Assembly: GCA_963669155.1 (NCBI GenBank)
Contig: OZ022581.1
Location: forward strand, 17,749,027-17,813,026
Source: Arbacia lixula
Lineage: Eukaryota > Echinodermata > Echinoidea > Arbacioida > Arbaciidae
Direction of reading: 5' to 3'
DNA length: 64,000 nt
Positions 35,191 through 48,364 of the stretch are shown piece by piece. The position numbers and the translations under genes are program-made. Every line of letters begins with the position of its first letter. Positions within the stretch are counted from its first letter, which is position 1. The notes beneath the pieces are model-generated. The model was not told where the DNA came from, ran no database searches, and saw only the letters and a program-made list of their open reading frames with translations.

Positions 35191-38100
35191 ATGTCTGTGC
35201 ACACCACAGAAGGAGGATCTTCCATTTTCTTTGCCAAGACACCAGACATTGGACAGCTTTGCTCAGTGGTGTGCCAAATCAAGAATGAAGTTGTTCCAAC
35301 CCACCCATCATGTGTATATAATGGCTGTCAACAACAGAAGAAACCTGGCCAGTCAAATGTACTAAAGTGCAGGTAAAATTTAATTTTTGTTGTAATGAAC
35401 AAATGAAGAGTTTGGCCAGTTTTAGTGTTAGGCTCATCTTTTTATTGTTGTCAATACTGTCCTAAAATCTGTCAAGTAGAAATGACATCCTCACCTTTCA
35501 TGCTCTTATGTTGACTGGAAACTAACCAATGTTGGCTGTCTTTTTTCCCAGGGACATTTTTTCTCACTCACATATATTTGTCATACAAGTAGAAATAACA
35601 TCCTGACATTGTGTGTAAGTGGTTTCTGGAAAAGATAGAAAAACCCAATTAAAATGCAAAAAGTCATGTTGAGCCCTTCCTGAACTTTGTTGAATGTGAA
35701 GTTTTAAATCATGATAAAAAAGTTGATGTTTAGCTAATCATTATAATTCAGATTCACTTCTTCATTTTAACAGTGATTCTAGATTTTAGGTAAACTAAAA
35801 TAAGGGTGATATGATAACCACAATAGATATTGTTTGAAGATGATTCTACAGAGAGAGTTGAAATAAAAAAGAAATAAGCACTATAAGGTCGTGCATTTGT
35901 TTCTTCAATTTTGATTGCAGGGAACTGATTTTCAAAGAAGCCAGCGTCTTGGCCTCACCATCTCTACAAGAGGAGGGGTACATCTATGTCATTGTGACCC
36001 GTGAGTTCTGGCTGGCTGGGAAGCTTGTAGAGAGGTGCAGGGACATGGGGTTACAGGTAGGTTTGGAGTGGAAGGTTGAAGGTTCATAGTGATGATGATG
36101 CTACCTGCTAAAGTCTATACACAACAAAATTGCTTTAATTTCTAACTGTCTTGTTAAGAGACGTGACGAAATCTCATAACCGATTTTCATTTGTGTACTA
36201 TTGCCCAAACTTCATGATGTTTAAATTCATGAGTTACTTGTTTACTGCAATTCTGTGGTAAATCCAACCTCTTGTGTGTCAGGATGACAGCTGTTCTATG
36301 TAAATTGCATACTTTGCATATTGGCCTGTCTACAGTAATGGGTACATTTCTGTTAAATAAACCAGTCAATAATAATTAAATATCAGAAAAATGTATTGAT
36401 TTGCACTTTTCAAAGTTTTGTACGCTTCAGAAAATTTGCTCTGTACAAATTTGCCACAGCACGTTGGTAACAGGACAGACGAGTTTGTAACACACTCGTC
36501 TGTCCCGTTACCACTGTGATATGGCAAATATGTACAGGCTTAGTTTAGAAACATATAATAATGAACATTCAGAGCAGGATATTAGCTGAAGTTATTTTAG
36601 AGGAAATTAATTCAACAGTCTGTCATATTTTGGTGGTGCAAGGTGGTCATAATTTCAAATGATTCAGTTGTGCCAAAAAATATCCCTTTACTGTACGTAG
36701 ACAGACCCATATGTTACTGTATACGTCATATATTTTGTGGGGTTTTTATTTTCGCCAATTTCATGAGTCAGGTCACTCAGTTGCTATTCGTGAATTTAAC
36801 AACATGCGAAAATATGAATACGACATGCATGACCTCATGTACTAATAGTACTAGTACTCCACATCGCAAATTTAACCACTCGCAAAATTGTCAGGAAGTC
36901 CTGATTCGCGAAAAGTTAGACTCGCAAAATATATGGCGTATACAGTAACTTGCACTCATGGTGCATGAAGAGTTAACCTTGGTCCAATCCTCCTCTCCCT
37001 GTGGCAGTGTGGGAAGGCTATCAACGTCATCCCAGCAGTGTTCCAGGCATGCTTCACCTACACACTCAAGGCCAAGCTCGCCCCTTTGTGGAACAAAGTA
37101 GGAGAGTACTACATCCAGGGCAGAGACTTCATTACCAGTGCAGGGCTGCTTGGCGCTATCAGTAAGGCACACATTTTGTTCTTTATCTCATTATGAGGTA
37201 TATAGATTTGATGCCTGTGATATGTAGATTTTGAGAATGGAAGTAAGTGGAAAGTTCTGTACTTTTGTCTCAATGGGGTATTTGCGCTTGGCACTTATGA
37301 TACATGATGACTTAAAAATGGAATTTGCTGCTGTAAGATGTTCATGCCAAACTCACAATGAAAATGCTCTTTTGCTACGAGTGGTCATGTGGTCAATATA
37401 TCAGAAATGCATGTGTCTGTCTGTTTGTCAGTTTGTTCATCTTTGTGGGTGACAGGGATATTGCCATTTTTGCAATGATTATTTCTTTAAAAAATTGTTT
37501 CTTTGCTGTGGCATTCTATTCATGAATATGACAATTGTGACAGTAAACTATAATCATCTGTGCATTCCATAGAAAGTAATTCAATTATCTTTAAAATGTG
37601 TGTTTACTTTTTGCTTGTTGACTGCATTATAGGTCTTGAGACAAACATCACTGATGGGGAAATCTGTTTTGCAATAAAACCTCTCACGATTAAGTTACCT
37701 CACTGCACAGTAAGTATATCATTCTATTATAATTGAATTGTACAAGCATGCAAATCAGGCAGATAATTTATTTGAGGAGGTAAACACTTGAGTTTAAAGC
37801 GTTATGAAGTACAAAAGGTGATACCTCTGCCATACACAGTACAATGGCCTCATACCATATTTGTTAGTAAATATATTTATTGACCTGTCTTTCATGTCCT
37901 TTTCACTCATATTTTGCCAAAAGTCCTAAGGACTGAGTTAAAAAGTGTGTGATGATGTGAAATCTTCAGTAGATGTAGAACAACTTATGTCCACGGATGA
38001 TTTTGTTTCGTGTAAAGTCTTTCTTCAAGCAATAAAAAGTGATGATCTGAACACAGTTGAGTAGAACGCTGTGCTGTTCTGCAAGATTAAGGTAAAATTA

Positions 38101-41100
38101 CCAACTGTATGCAATCTACAGTAGATGTAGAACAAGTTATTTCCCATTCATTCTTTGTGTAGGTAAAATATTCTTTATCTAAATGAATCAGAATACAGCA
38201 TAGAGATGTGTTGTCTTAAAAGGATTAAGGTTCAACAAATAACAGTGGGTGTATGCAATTTTCAGTAGATGTAGAACTTTTGTTTTTCCATGTTATTTGT
38301 TGATTGAAGTTTTCATGGTGAAAGCATGGATTCTGGGTGGTTCTGCTTCATAAGTGGAGCCTCCCTGCAATTGCAAATGTATGAGTTATCTGCTTAGGGA
38401 CCTTGAAAGTATTAAACCTTTTCATGAGATTAGAAAACATTGAAATAGGTATGGGATTCTTAAGGTATTCTTGTTCATGTTTGATCTATTCAGCTTCAAG
38501 AGTTTGGGTTGTGTCCTCCTGTCATCACTTGCTTCTTGTGCGACCCCAACTATGAGATCCCAGAACATTCCATGGATGACAAGTGGTGCTACGTGCTTCC
38601 CAGGTAACCCATGAAATGAGTATCAGGCTACTACCTTGTTCATCCCTTCTGTCATATTAGAATGAAGCTTAGTTTATATTTACAGCGGATGTGGCTTGCT
38701 TGGCATGATGTGATTAAAACAATGAAGCAGGTCCCTAAAGAGAACTGCTCCTCGGAGATTACACCTTGAAATATAGTTCTGGAATATATGGATATAAAAA
38801 ATTGATTGGAACCTTGACAAGGTTGCAATTTCTTGAATATTTACTTGTGTGTATGACTCTGACTGATTAATTGTCCCCTTTCTCACTGTTACTTGCCAGT
38901 ATGAAGAAAGGAAGGGTGAAGAGCCTGATGCATAGGATTCCAAGTAGCAGTCCATTCTACTCCTACAATGACCTGAGGAGATACTGGAAAAACACAGTAA
39001 GTGTTGTATTGCTATGAGCCTCATATATTCATGTTTTATTGCATCTATGCACTTATTTAACTGTAGATCATAATCATCATGTTTTGTGTTGTCTCCATTC
39101 TTCCCCAAATGGCTTGGTAAAATGATACACGCAATACATGCTCAAAATGTGATATTTTGACATCAATGTCTTTTTAACTGGTGAGGATGATCCACATTTG
39201 AGAAATATTTTCCATGTTTGCTTCAGCTAGAGACAGCTGCCAATGAATATAACTTTAGAAAGTGACCATGTTTAGACTCGTAAAGTGTTTCCCTAGAATT
39301 GGCACTGGTAGGCCTATGTTTCATCATTCCTTAGTGTGTTTTCCCTCACAGCCATGTATATTTTGTATGTTTTAACACTTGATGTTCTTGTGTCTCTCTA
39401 ATGCTAGTACGGATACAGATTGCCTGAGAATGGAGACGGCATTGTCTACATCAACATCGTCTTTCCAGCACTGGGAACAACTGTTTTTACGTATCCTTTC
39501 ACTCTTCCAACCACTACAGTGGTTGTGTTGATCATTACTCATGAATCTATCATGAAAAAATGTGATTGGTATGAAATATTCCTTGCTTTTATTCCAAGTT
39601 GATGATATCACAGTTAACTGTATCAAAGTGCCCATCAAAAGTATGAATAATTAGAGACTATATTCCAAAGGCATATATTCCGGTTGCTTTATCACATCAC
39701 CTCTCTTCAATCTTTGTGACAATTAAACAAAACATCAAAGATACCAGTACGCTTTCTCCAGTTTCTCTGGATGTATTTGATTACCACAGCATCAGTCATT
39801 GGCACTTGCAGCATGATACTTCAGTGTTGTCTTTAACTACCCCCTGCCTGCAGCTACCCAGAGTTCTGTGTGAGGAAGCAGGAGGCCAGGGTGGTGCGGA
39901 GGGTGGACTCCACCCCTGTACTCCAGGCCTTCCTGGCAGACATCAAGAGGAAGATGGCCCAGGTGTGCGGTACTCCCCTGGAGGTTGGCCGCAGGGTGCA
40001 GTACACCACCGTCACCATGCATGCAGCTAGTGCACGGGTAGGTGGTGACCCAACACTTACTTCAATGACATATCTTCCTACCTCAATTGACAAAAGGAAG
40101 GAAGTGACAAATCACTAAAATTTGAATGAATTTGAATTAATGCATTCTTGAGCTTGTTCCCAGCATTTTTAATGTACAGGGGAAATCTGTGATTCAATCT
40201 GACATGATGTGTTACATTGATTGAAAGGTAATAAAGCAGTATATATTAAGAAACATAATCACTATCGCCTCAATGCTTCCAAGGAAGAAGTCTGAGGAGA
40301 TTGTGTAAAATTGGCTTTTAAAGCATTATGCACATATTTAATTGACTGATTTGCCATTTAACCGGCTTATATTCTAAAAGCCTTGCAGACAAAAATACAT
40401 CACACTAACAAGTAACAAATGTATTTGAATTACAAGAATTTTGAAATAATAACACAAAGCTAAATAAGTTTATGATCTTGAAAAGCATATTTTCTAGCAC
40501 TTTTTTTCTAGAAATACTTTGTGCAAAATATATGCTTGCCTTTAGGAGTTTCACTTTACCTTCTTCCTAGATTGGATCTGGTGGGTTGTCCAGCCTGACC
40601 CTGGTCAGCAGACCATCCTCCATGCCACAGAGGATCCCTGCTCGCTCCCTGGTCTCCCTGACTGTCAGCCGGACCCTCCAAACTGGCTCACAGCCCAGCC
40701 CCCAGCCTCAGGCGCCCCCATACAGGTCACTCAGTGGTCAGTACACCAGTGCCCTGCCCCCTACTGGCTACGCCATCAAGCCTACGCGTCAGCCCCTGGC
40801 CCTCTCCCCACCTCACTCCCTGCCACCCAGCCACTATGGATACCCACATGATGGCCCCCTAACCAGAGAGGGCAAGCAGTACCCCGTGGGGTATACCAGC
40901 CAGAGGGGCAGCACTCAGGATGGGGTTCATTCCTCCGGGTATAGCAGCTGCAGCGTGGCAGTCACACCCCCTCAGCATCAGTACCGCATCCACCAGAGCC
41001 CCTGCCATTACCCACAATACTCTGCTACCAGGGGGGTGGGGGCGGGGATGATCTCCCCAATCCTGAGCTCCCCTGTCCACCAGGACATCCGTCACACCCC

Positions 41101-42981
41101 AACCCGCAGTAGCTACATCTCTCCTGCCGCCTCCCCATCAGCCTCTGGTTTCCCCACGATGCCCTCCCCATCAGCCCCTGGTTTCCCCCACATGCCCTCT
41201 CCAGTTCATAGCCTGGATGGGCGGGCCTGGAGGAGCCAGCAAACTACATCCATAAACCAGTATCCCACCATTAAGCAGGCTCCCACAATGGAGAACCATA
41301 CCATGTTCAGCCTCGCTGCACAGCTCAAAGTCCAGTCACACCAAGGCATGGGAGACACCACTCCCCAATCAGGTGGCTCTTTGAGCTATCAGAGCCAGAG
41401 CCAGACCTCGGGGCCTCCCAATCAGATGCAGACTGTGCAGAGTACCCCCTACCAGCCACTGCCTGCAGCCCAACCATGTGGAGCCCTCCAAGGGGACAGG
41501 AGACCTTGGAAACAAGGAGGAGATAGTGGTTATTCAGCCCAACCCTCATGGAACAGAGCAGAGTCAACAGGGAACGAAATGGCCAAACTCTTTGTACCAA
41601 TCTTCAACCCCAAGCGCGCACGTACTGGCTGCACCCCTGGAACCAGCGTGTCTGAAGTCCCATCCGGACCCAAAATCAAACCAACGTTTGTTCCACGCAA
41701 AGGGAAATCAATGATTCCTGGGTCATTGGCCGCTAGCAAGGTATTAGAGGAACGTCATGTGCCGGTCATTGATCTGACATCATGTGATGATGTCATACCT
41801 CCAACTCCACAACAGAACACTCATTATCAGCCATCAGTGTCAGGTCTCCAGCAGCCTGGCTACTCCGCATCCCTTCCTGCTCACCAAGCCAATCCTTCAC
41901 ATCTTCCAGCCAATCCATCACATCATCATCAGCCAGATGCAGCTAGGAGTGTGCCCTCATTCCTGCCAGGGAAGTCATCGTCTTTCAGACCAGTGGCCCC
42001 TTCATTCTCAACTCAGCAGCCTCTTGCAACAGCCACTGGTGCTTCCAAGAAGCGGAAGGCAAAGGTATTGTCAATAGCCCTGGAAAATCATGCAAGTAGA
42101 TTTACCTTCCACCAAACAGCCGCATAATTATGAAACATGATTCATGTAAAGTTCAGTGCAATGGTTGATAATAATGCTGCCCTTAAACACATAAAGCTTT
42201 CTAAAGAATATCATATTTTTCTCAAAACCTTTCAAGCCTTCTCTGATTCTCTGAATGACTGCCCTTTTCTTTACTTATGATCACAAAAATTAACTGCATG
42301 AATTAAAAGTAGATGCAATTCAGAAGGTTCGTACTTTCATCTCGCTCTTGTAGGATCCTGGAGACTCTGATGGTGCCAAGAAATCAAGGCCAAGGTCAAA
42401 GCCCAAAGTCCAAGAAAACATTGATGTGCAGGGAATGGCTCAGAGTGATCAGGTAAAAACAAGATCGAAAATTACCAGTAAACAAATTTGTAATCTCTAT
42501 TTGCTCTTTATCAAGATATGACTAATGTTTTCATGGAAACTGAAATTGTGAGGGCGACATTTTAATCTTAACATCATGAAACAAACACATTCTATCCTTG
42601 TGCATTAAACCTAATGAGAAAAAATTAATTTTCAAAAAATGCTTTTATTTTTCCTCTAGGGGATCTTCCAACTTTGTTCATTTCTTGGAGCTTAATTGCC
42701 TTGTCCTTTCACTGGTTCACTAGTATTACTGTGTATCATGTTTTTCACATCAACCTCATAAAAGCACGAGTATAGATTTGTCTTCCCAGTCACCAAAGAG
42801 TGATTAATATGTTTGAACTCTGTTTTTATTTGTTTTGACTGAATAGCTGTCCAAGGTGAATACTGTCACTCTGGTGACTTGGCTGAAGGACAAGGGTGTG
42901 GCCGCAAACTCCAGGGATAAGAAGTCTGACCTGGTTGCCAAGGTGATGACCTTCATCAACTGCTCTGCAAAGGAATCTTGA
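35191..42981 (+). CDS. C18orf63: C18orf63 orthologue (DUF4708) with C-terminal SAP-like domain
   Basis: This is a complete gene of 11 coding exons (916 aa): 35191-35372, 35921-36056, 37008-37161, 37633-37709, 38494-38603, 38900-38996, 39408-39490, 39854-40037, 40571-42064, 42354-42452, 42847-42981. Residues 1-341 match the conserved region of human C18orf63, with shared blocks AGKLVERC, LAPLWNK, IQGRDF, WCYVLP, PFYSYNDLRRYW, YGYRLP and TVFTYP. The 1.5-kb exon codes for a Pro/Ser/Gln-rich disordered region. It contains FVPIFNPKR (about residue 680), matching FVPVF in human, and VPVIDLTSCDD (738-748), a SUMO-interacting-motif-like segment. Basic clusters KKRKAK (834-839) and KKSRPRSKPK look like nuclear signals. 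Residues 873-908 resemble a SAP domain (TLVTWLKDKGV, KKSDLVAKV). The ATG at 35191 follows a splice acceptor at 35169, so a 5' non-coding exon is expected upstream. The intron at 39491-39853 looks U12-type. The molecular function of the family is unknown to me; a nuclear DNA/SUMO-linked role is inference. Confidence 0.9.
36441..36537. repeat. 97-nt near-perfect hairpin in C18orf63 intron 2
   Basis: CTGTACAAATTTGCCAC and GGTAACAGGACAGACGAGT pair with their inverses on the other side of a 9-nt loop. The stem of about 43 bp has few mismatches. It is probably a foldback MITE; a pre-miRNA-like transcript cannot be excluded. Confidence 0.7.
36713..36949. mobile_element. 237-bp MITE with GTTACTGTATACG ends
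   Basis: The left end GTTACTGTATACGTCATATA and the inverse right end GTTACTGTATACGCCATATA differ at one base, and the match continues TTTTG. Inside are several TTCGCGAA-like words (AATTTAAC, TCGCGA). There is no coding frame. Confidence 0.8.
37945..38290. repeat. Degenerate tandem repeat, about 145-bp unit, in C18orf63 intron
   Basis: The word CAGTAGATGTAGAAC recurs at about 37968, 38119 and 38264, with partly conserved sequence between copies. No exon sequence is included. Confidence 0.6.
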
Positions 42982-44700
42982 AAGTAGTTTGTCACGATTT
43001 GTCCCTCTTTCATTTCATTTGTGATTCTTCTTGTCAACATTTTTTCTTCCTTTTGATGAGTGAGGTCTGCTTTTCTCAGTGTTGAAGTAAATAATCATGT
43101 CAGTATTATTTGTTCTTTGATGTATAATGAAAATGTAATTGATACTTTCAAGGCTCATATAATTAGAGGTAAGATCAGATGGAAGGAAAACACATATATT
43201 GATTTAATGCAAACCATTATGCTGCCTTGTGAATGCGATGCTAATTTTTTTATTAGTTCTATTAATGTTTGTTGTTGCTATGTTTGTATTTGCTGTGCCA
43301 TTTAGAAAATATCAGTAAGGACATTCCGCCTGTTGAAGGTAAATTACAAAGAACTGTAGAACATGCTTACATTGACATTGGACTATTCTGTACAGAGTTC
43401 TTGCTTTGATTACAGTATGTTATTGCAAAGACTGTACTGGTAATCGTAAACTTATCAAGTCATTATGAGAATATAGACATCTGTTGGTCCGACGTATAAC
43501 TGTGTAAAGATACCAATGAAAGTTGAAGGATGATTATTTATGATGGTGGATTTAGATACAAAGATCATTTATGATGTGGAGTATTTGTACATATTGTGTA
43601 TTATGTGAAATGCAGAAAAGTATTCTGCAATAAACAAAGTGTGTTTGTTGATACACTTACTTTTACACTCCATGTGATAAAGAGCATAAAAAGTGGTGGA
43701 ATAGGTGTCAGTAGCATTTCAGGAATGTTTGATGTATCGAGAAAATAGGGACATATACATTGACGGCAACCCCTTGCAGTAAATGCTTGCAGCAATATTT
43801 TCATGAGGCAAATAAGTACTGTTCACGTTAAGACCTGAAATCAGATTTCCCCATTTATGCATCCAAAACTTAAAAGTTATTACATAGGAATGCTCTACCA
43901 GTTATTGTGCAGTCTTGAATGCATATATGCGTATGTATGATGGTAAAGTTAGTTGGTCTATGGAACTTACTCAAGGTGTCTGTAAACATTTGTATGATGT
44001 CAGAAAACAACAACAAATGAAAATGTCTTTTCTAAAGTCCATTGGATATAATAGTATTTTCCTCATTCAAAGGATATGCAATGTCTGGTTCCGTAATATA
44101 GCGTAACTATTTCATGTTTCTGCAAATATATACTTATACAGATCAGATAGAATATGGGTATGAAAAATTATATAACATAGTTCTTTACATATATGCTACG
44201 TCAAGTGATTAATATATTGAATAATTATTAGATTAATATAATTAGATTTATTATGTATATGTGTACTGTTATGATACATAGTTTTAGGCCCAGTTGGAGT
44301 CGTTTTCACAGAGATGTATTGATTAAAATGTGTGTTTATTGAATGTTATTGGTGCTTTTTTTTTTTTTTTGTAATCTTGAATGGCTCAACCCTTTATATG
44401 TCAAACTGTTGCTATATGGGGATTATGTGTGATACTTGTGCACAAATACATCATTGACACAGAGTTTAATATTACAGACCTTATCCATATGACACAACAA
44501 CAAAGCGTGCACTTGAGTATAGTCACATTACTGTATGTCTAACTAGCCCTGGTGGACGTTTTTGGTCCTTAAAATGGCACAGAATTACCCCAAATCTCTG
44601 AATTATGTTGCTGCATGATAAATCTTAGGTACTACTTCCGAGAGAAATGTTTCATATCTTTCCAATAAACGAGCATTTAATGGCTATGTGTTAACAAACA
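42982..44700 (+). other. C18orf63: 3' UTR region of the C18orf63 orthologue
   Basis: AT-rich non-coding sequence after the TGA at 42979-42981. AATAAA signals lie at 43629-43634 and 44664-44669. Either could end the transcript. Confidence 0.45.
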
Positions 44701-47700
44701 GCATACAAAATGACAGCATCCAATACATGTAGTAGCTGATGTATACTTCAGAAGGCTTTATTCTAAGCTTTTATTAAGCAAGGCATAAAGACAACAATTG
44801 TAAATTCCCATTTTAATCTCAAGCTTATGATGTCATGCTGTCAACTACAGAGTGAAATATACTGAACAATCCTTTGCCTACCCGGTTCACTTGATATATT
44901 AATACATCCACAGTTTTAAATGAATATGAAGCACTCTTGAGTTCTTGAGAACATCTGTAAACATTCACAAATTAACATGGAAGATTCAAATGCTTTTTCA
45001 ATAGAGATTCTGGCATGCTTCTGTATATTCACAACAAATGGAAAATAATGCTGAGCCATTATCTGCATGGTGCTTGCAGAAAAATAAATTCTTCCAGTTT
45101 TCTGCGTGGAAACATTCACGTAATTGAGCAGGAAATGTGAAGTACTGTCTGAACATGTTTAATAATGAAATGAATGCTTGGTATCCTTGGGATACAGGGT
45201 CTATATTCACGAAACCTGACTTTGCCTAGTTAGTTGTTAAAATACATTCAGCTTGATGCATTCTTAGTAGTTCACTAGGCTCGTAATATTTCATGAATAT
45301 GGCCCCTCGTGTCATAGTTACATAGAAATCCATGTTACATGGTTTTAGCAATTGATTAGAAAATGTATACCGGTATTGCAAAAATATAAATTGACCACAA
45401 CACTAAGTAGCTTTCTCAGCTAATATTATTAAACTTTACAACAAGCTAAGTATATGTAATATTTTGGGACGAGGTTGCCAAAATAGACAAACTAACTTTG
45501 TTTGAGGTTTTCCACAGAGGTCTAATCTTGCACTTCTCATATTCATATCTCCTTCATTTTCATTCCATAAATCTCAATAGGATATTTACTCTGTATCATC
45601 AAAAATGCAAACAAATTACACATTCTTAATGAATAACTGTTTCATACAAATATAAAATTACATTAAAGTCACATCAATGGAAATTATACCTATCGAATGG
45701 AATGCAAAAACAGATTTCAAACAATCAGTAATAGAGTGGCCTTTGAACCACAATATAATTGAGCGAGCAAAGCATACAATGTCTATAAAATATATATAAT
45801 TGTCCTTTCTTTTCAGTAGAAAACTAAATACTTCATATACTTTACCCAAACCAGTATCAGTACATAAAATGTTATGAATCATACATACGACATTATGCAT
45901 TTATAAAGGAAAAAAAGCAATCATGAACAATGAAAAGATTAACTAACCCAAATTTATGGTATGCAACAAATGAAATCACGGTAATTGCACTAAGTTAAAG
46001 CTCTTATTTCTGAGATTATGACATACATGTTTAAAACATAAATAGAACTATAAAATAATAGATGTATGAGAATTGTACAGTGGCTAACAAGCCCTGCTGA
46101 TAGAGCAAGAGGGCCAATAAAATATGTCTTGACGGACATTAGACAAAAAAAAAACATATATCGACTTCCAAATTAACTCTACAAACAAGGAACAAAGAAA
46201 GGAGGAGGGCAGCAAAAAAAGAAAATTATTTGTAAAAAATATTGTCCTCTGAAGTAATCATTCATAATCAATTAAAGTCTGAGAAAACATTTAGAATTAA
46301 AGACGACACAAAAGTATTGCACAATAAATGTATTATGAAAACTGTGCCTACAAAACGATTTTCCCTCTATACTAAATGTTGTGACCATGATAAAAACTAG
46401 TCTATTTGAAGAGGAAAGGGAACCTTCAATGAACATTACATTACATATGGGACCAGCAAATGTTTGTATGTGTCATTTTACTTCTGCCAATATATTTTAA
46501 AGACAATAGCCACAAATAATTTGAAGAGAGAGAGAAAAGAGGAAGAACCAATAGATGAGTGTCAAAAAGAGGGAAGATAAGCATGGAGAGAGAGAACAAG
46601 ATCAAATGAAACAGAGCAACAGAGAAAGATAAAAAAAAACCATCACCATGCAGGGCTGTATTATATGACAATCTCCTTTAAACACCCTTGGCTGCTCAAA
46701 CATCTGCTGGCTCAGTTGCCAACAAATATGTGAAATTCTTCATTTTGTGCCCTGTCCCTTCAAAATAAGCACACAAGCATTTCCTTATGTGAAGTAAATG
46801 AATATGTGAGAAGGATACCCCAAACTTGATTCATTCTCAATTCATAATAGATGCTCATTTGCTCTAATAAGAAATAAATGAGCGAGTAATAGATACTTGC
46901 GCTACAATAACATTATCTACGACAATAATTGATATGACATTTTTTAGTTTTACCTGTACCTTAGTTCTATTACGAGAAGGAGTATAATGTAAAATTGTTT
47001 CATGACAACAGATCATTTAGATCTCTAGACATTTCTCATACAGGAATTAGCAGCCTATAAGCTCACAGCACACCCTGGAGATATTGATATATCACTGCAT
47101 TCTTAATCAAGTAAAACTGATTGTGTTTTAGCAATAAAGGTTTATACCCTTTTTTACTTTCTTATATCTTACTCTGTCCCCACTCTCTCTCTCTCTCCTT
47201 TCCCTCATCCCTATCGCTTGCTTTCACTTCTTTAAACGCACATAGAGGCTGATTTCGTAACGTGCTACATAAGAATATGACAGTTATATATACATGTATT
47301 ATACAGATAACTACATGTACATTTCACTTTCAGGAATGGACACAAGCTGGCCGTCAGGTAATTATCCACTCTTATTGGCTCTTTTCAGCGAAGGAAGGAA
47401 TCCACGAGTTATGATTAGTACAATATACTACAATATCTACAACATGAACATCAACACACTTAACACATGAGGCTTCTAAGTACTCCACACTCTCTCACGA
47501 ATCTTGAGTAATAACTCTGAATGGTCAATTGGAATATACTCTTACACACATGTACAGAATAAATTCTCTTTTATTCATATAAAGATTTAATCATTTCATG
47601 ATCACTTGATAGGAAGAGGTTCTGTTCCTTCCCCCAGTTTGAGGATTGCAAGAGGCGACCATAATTTCGAAGGTGAATAAATAGAAAATAAGTAGTCCTT

Positions 47701-48364
47701 AATAGTGTGACCATTGGCTCATAATTTCAAAGATGAAATATGTATTACAAATACAGGGATGGCATTCTCTTTTCCAATGTAAGTACATTATTAAATCAAG
47801 TCGGAGGTATGATTAGACATTTGAGCCACAGAGCCTAATATATCTATAAATAGCATATTGTTTCTGATGATTAATTTGCTGGATGTAAGTAATCCACTAT
47901 GTTTAGTTTGCAGGTACAAACCCGTGTCAGTAATATTGAATATCTTGTATATGACCCCAGAATGCCAACCCAATCTATTCAGCAAGGTACATATCTGAGT
48001 TATTCATATAGTGCTTATACAATTTTGTACAGAAGGGCCTTCAAGTTGTTTTTAAGTGAAGACAACCCCCCCCCCCACACACACACACACACATACAACT
48101 AGACAACACTATACAGTATTTGCAACAGGTTATAGAGAGTAGTTTGCTGTGAAATACATCCTTTATAACTAATTAATCAAGACACGACACAAAAGCCGCC
48201 CATTGCAAATAAAACGTTTGATTGCAGTACACTTCTACATCACTCTTGTCCCTGACTTTGTCCAGTAGTGACAGTAATGACCTTATCACAAATTAAGCAT
48301 TTGACTGCAGTGTGCTTACTTCTTGATTACTCTTGCTGCTGGAGGTGTCACGTGGCTTCGGCCG
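44701..48364. other. Convergent intergenic region and probable MROH1 3' UTR
   Basis: AT-rich sequence between two genes that run toward each other. A minus-strand AATAAA at about 47575-47570 is the nearest candidate end for MROH1. No additional gene was recognised. A (CA)n run lies at about 48076-48093. Confidence 0.4.
45197..45306. mobile_element. 110-bp MITE with inverted ends
   Basis: The left end GGGTCTATATTCACGAAACC and the inverse right end GGGGCCATATTCATGAAATA pair. Inner CTAGTTAG / CTAG words also fold back. Confidence 0.55.

Noticed and set aside
42065-42127. Read-through of the 1.5-kb C18orf63 exon to the stop at 42127
   Set aside because: The donor AAAG|GTATTG at 42065 and a following phase-matched basic exon give a better gene model, although an alternative short isoform is possible.
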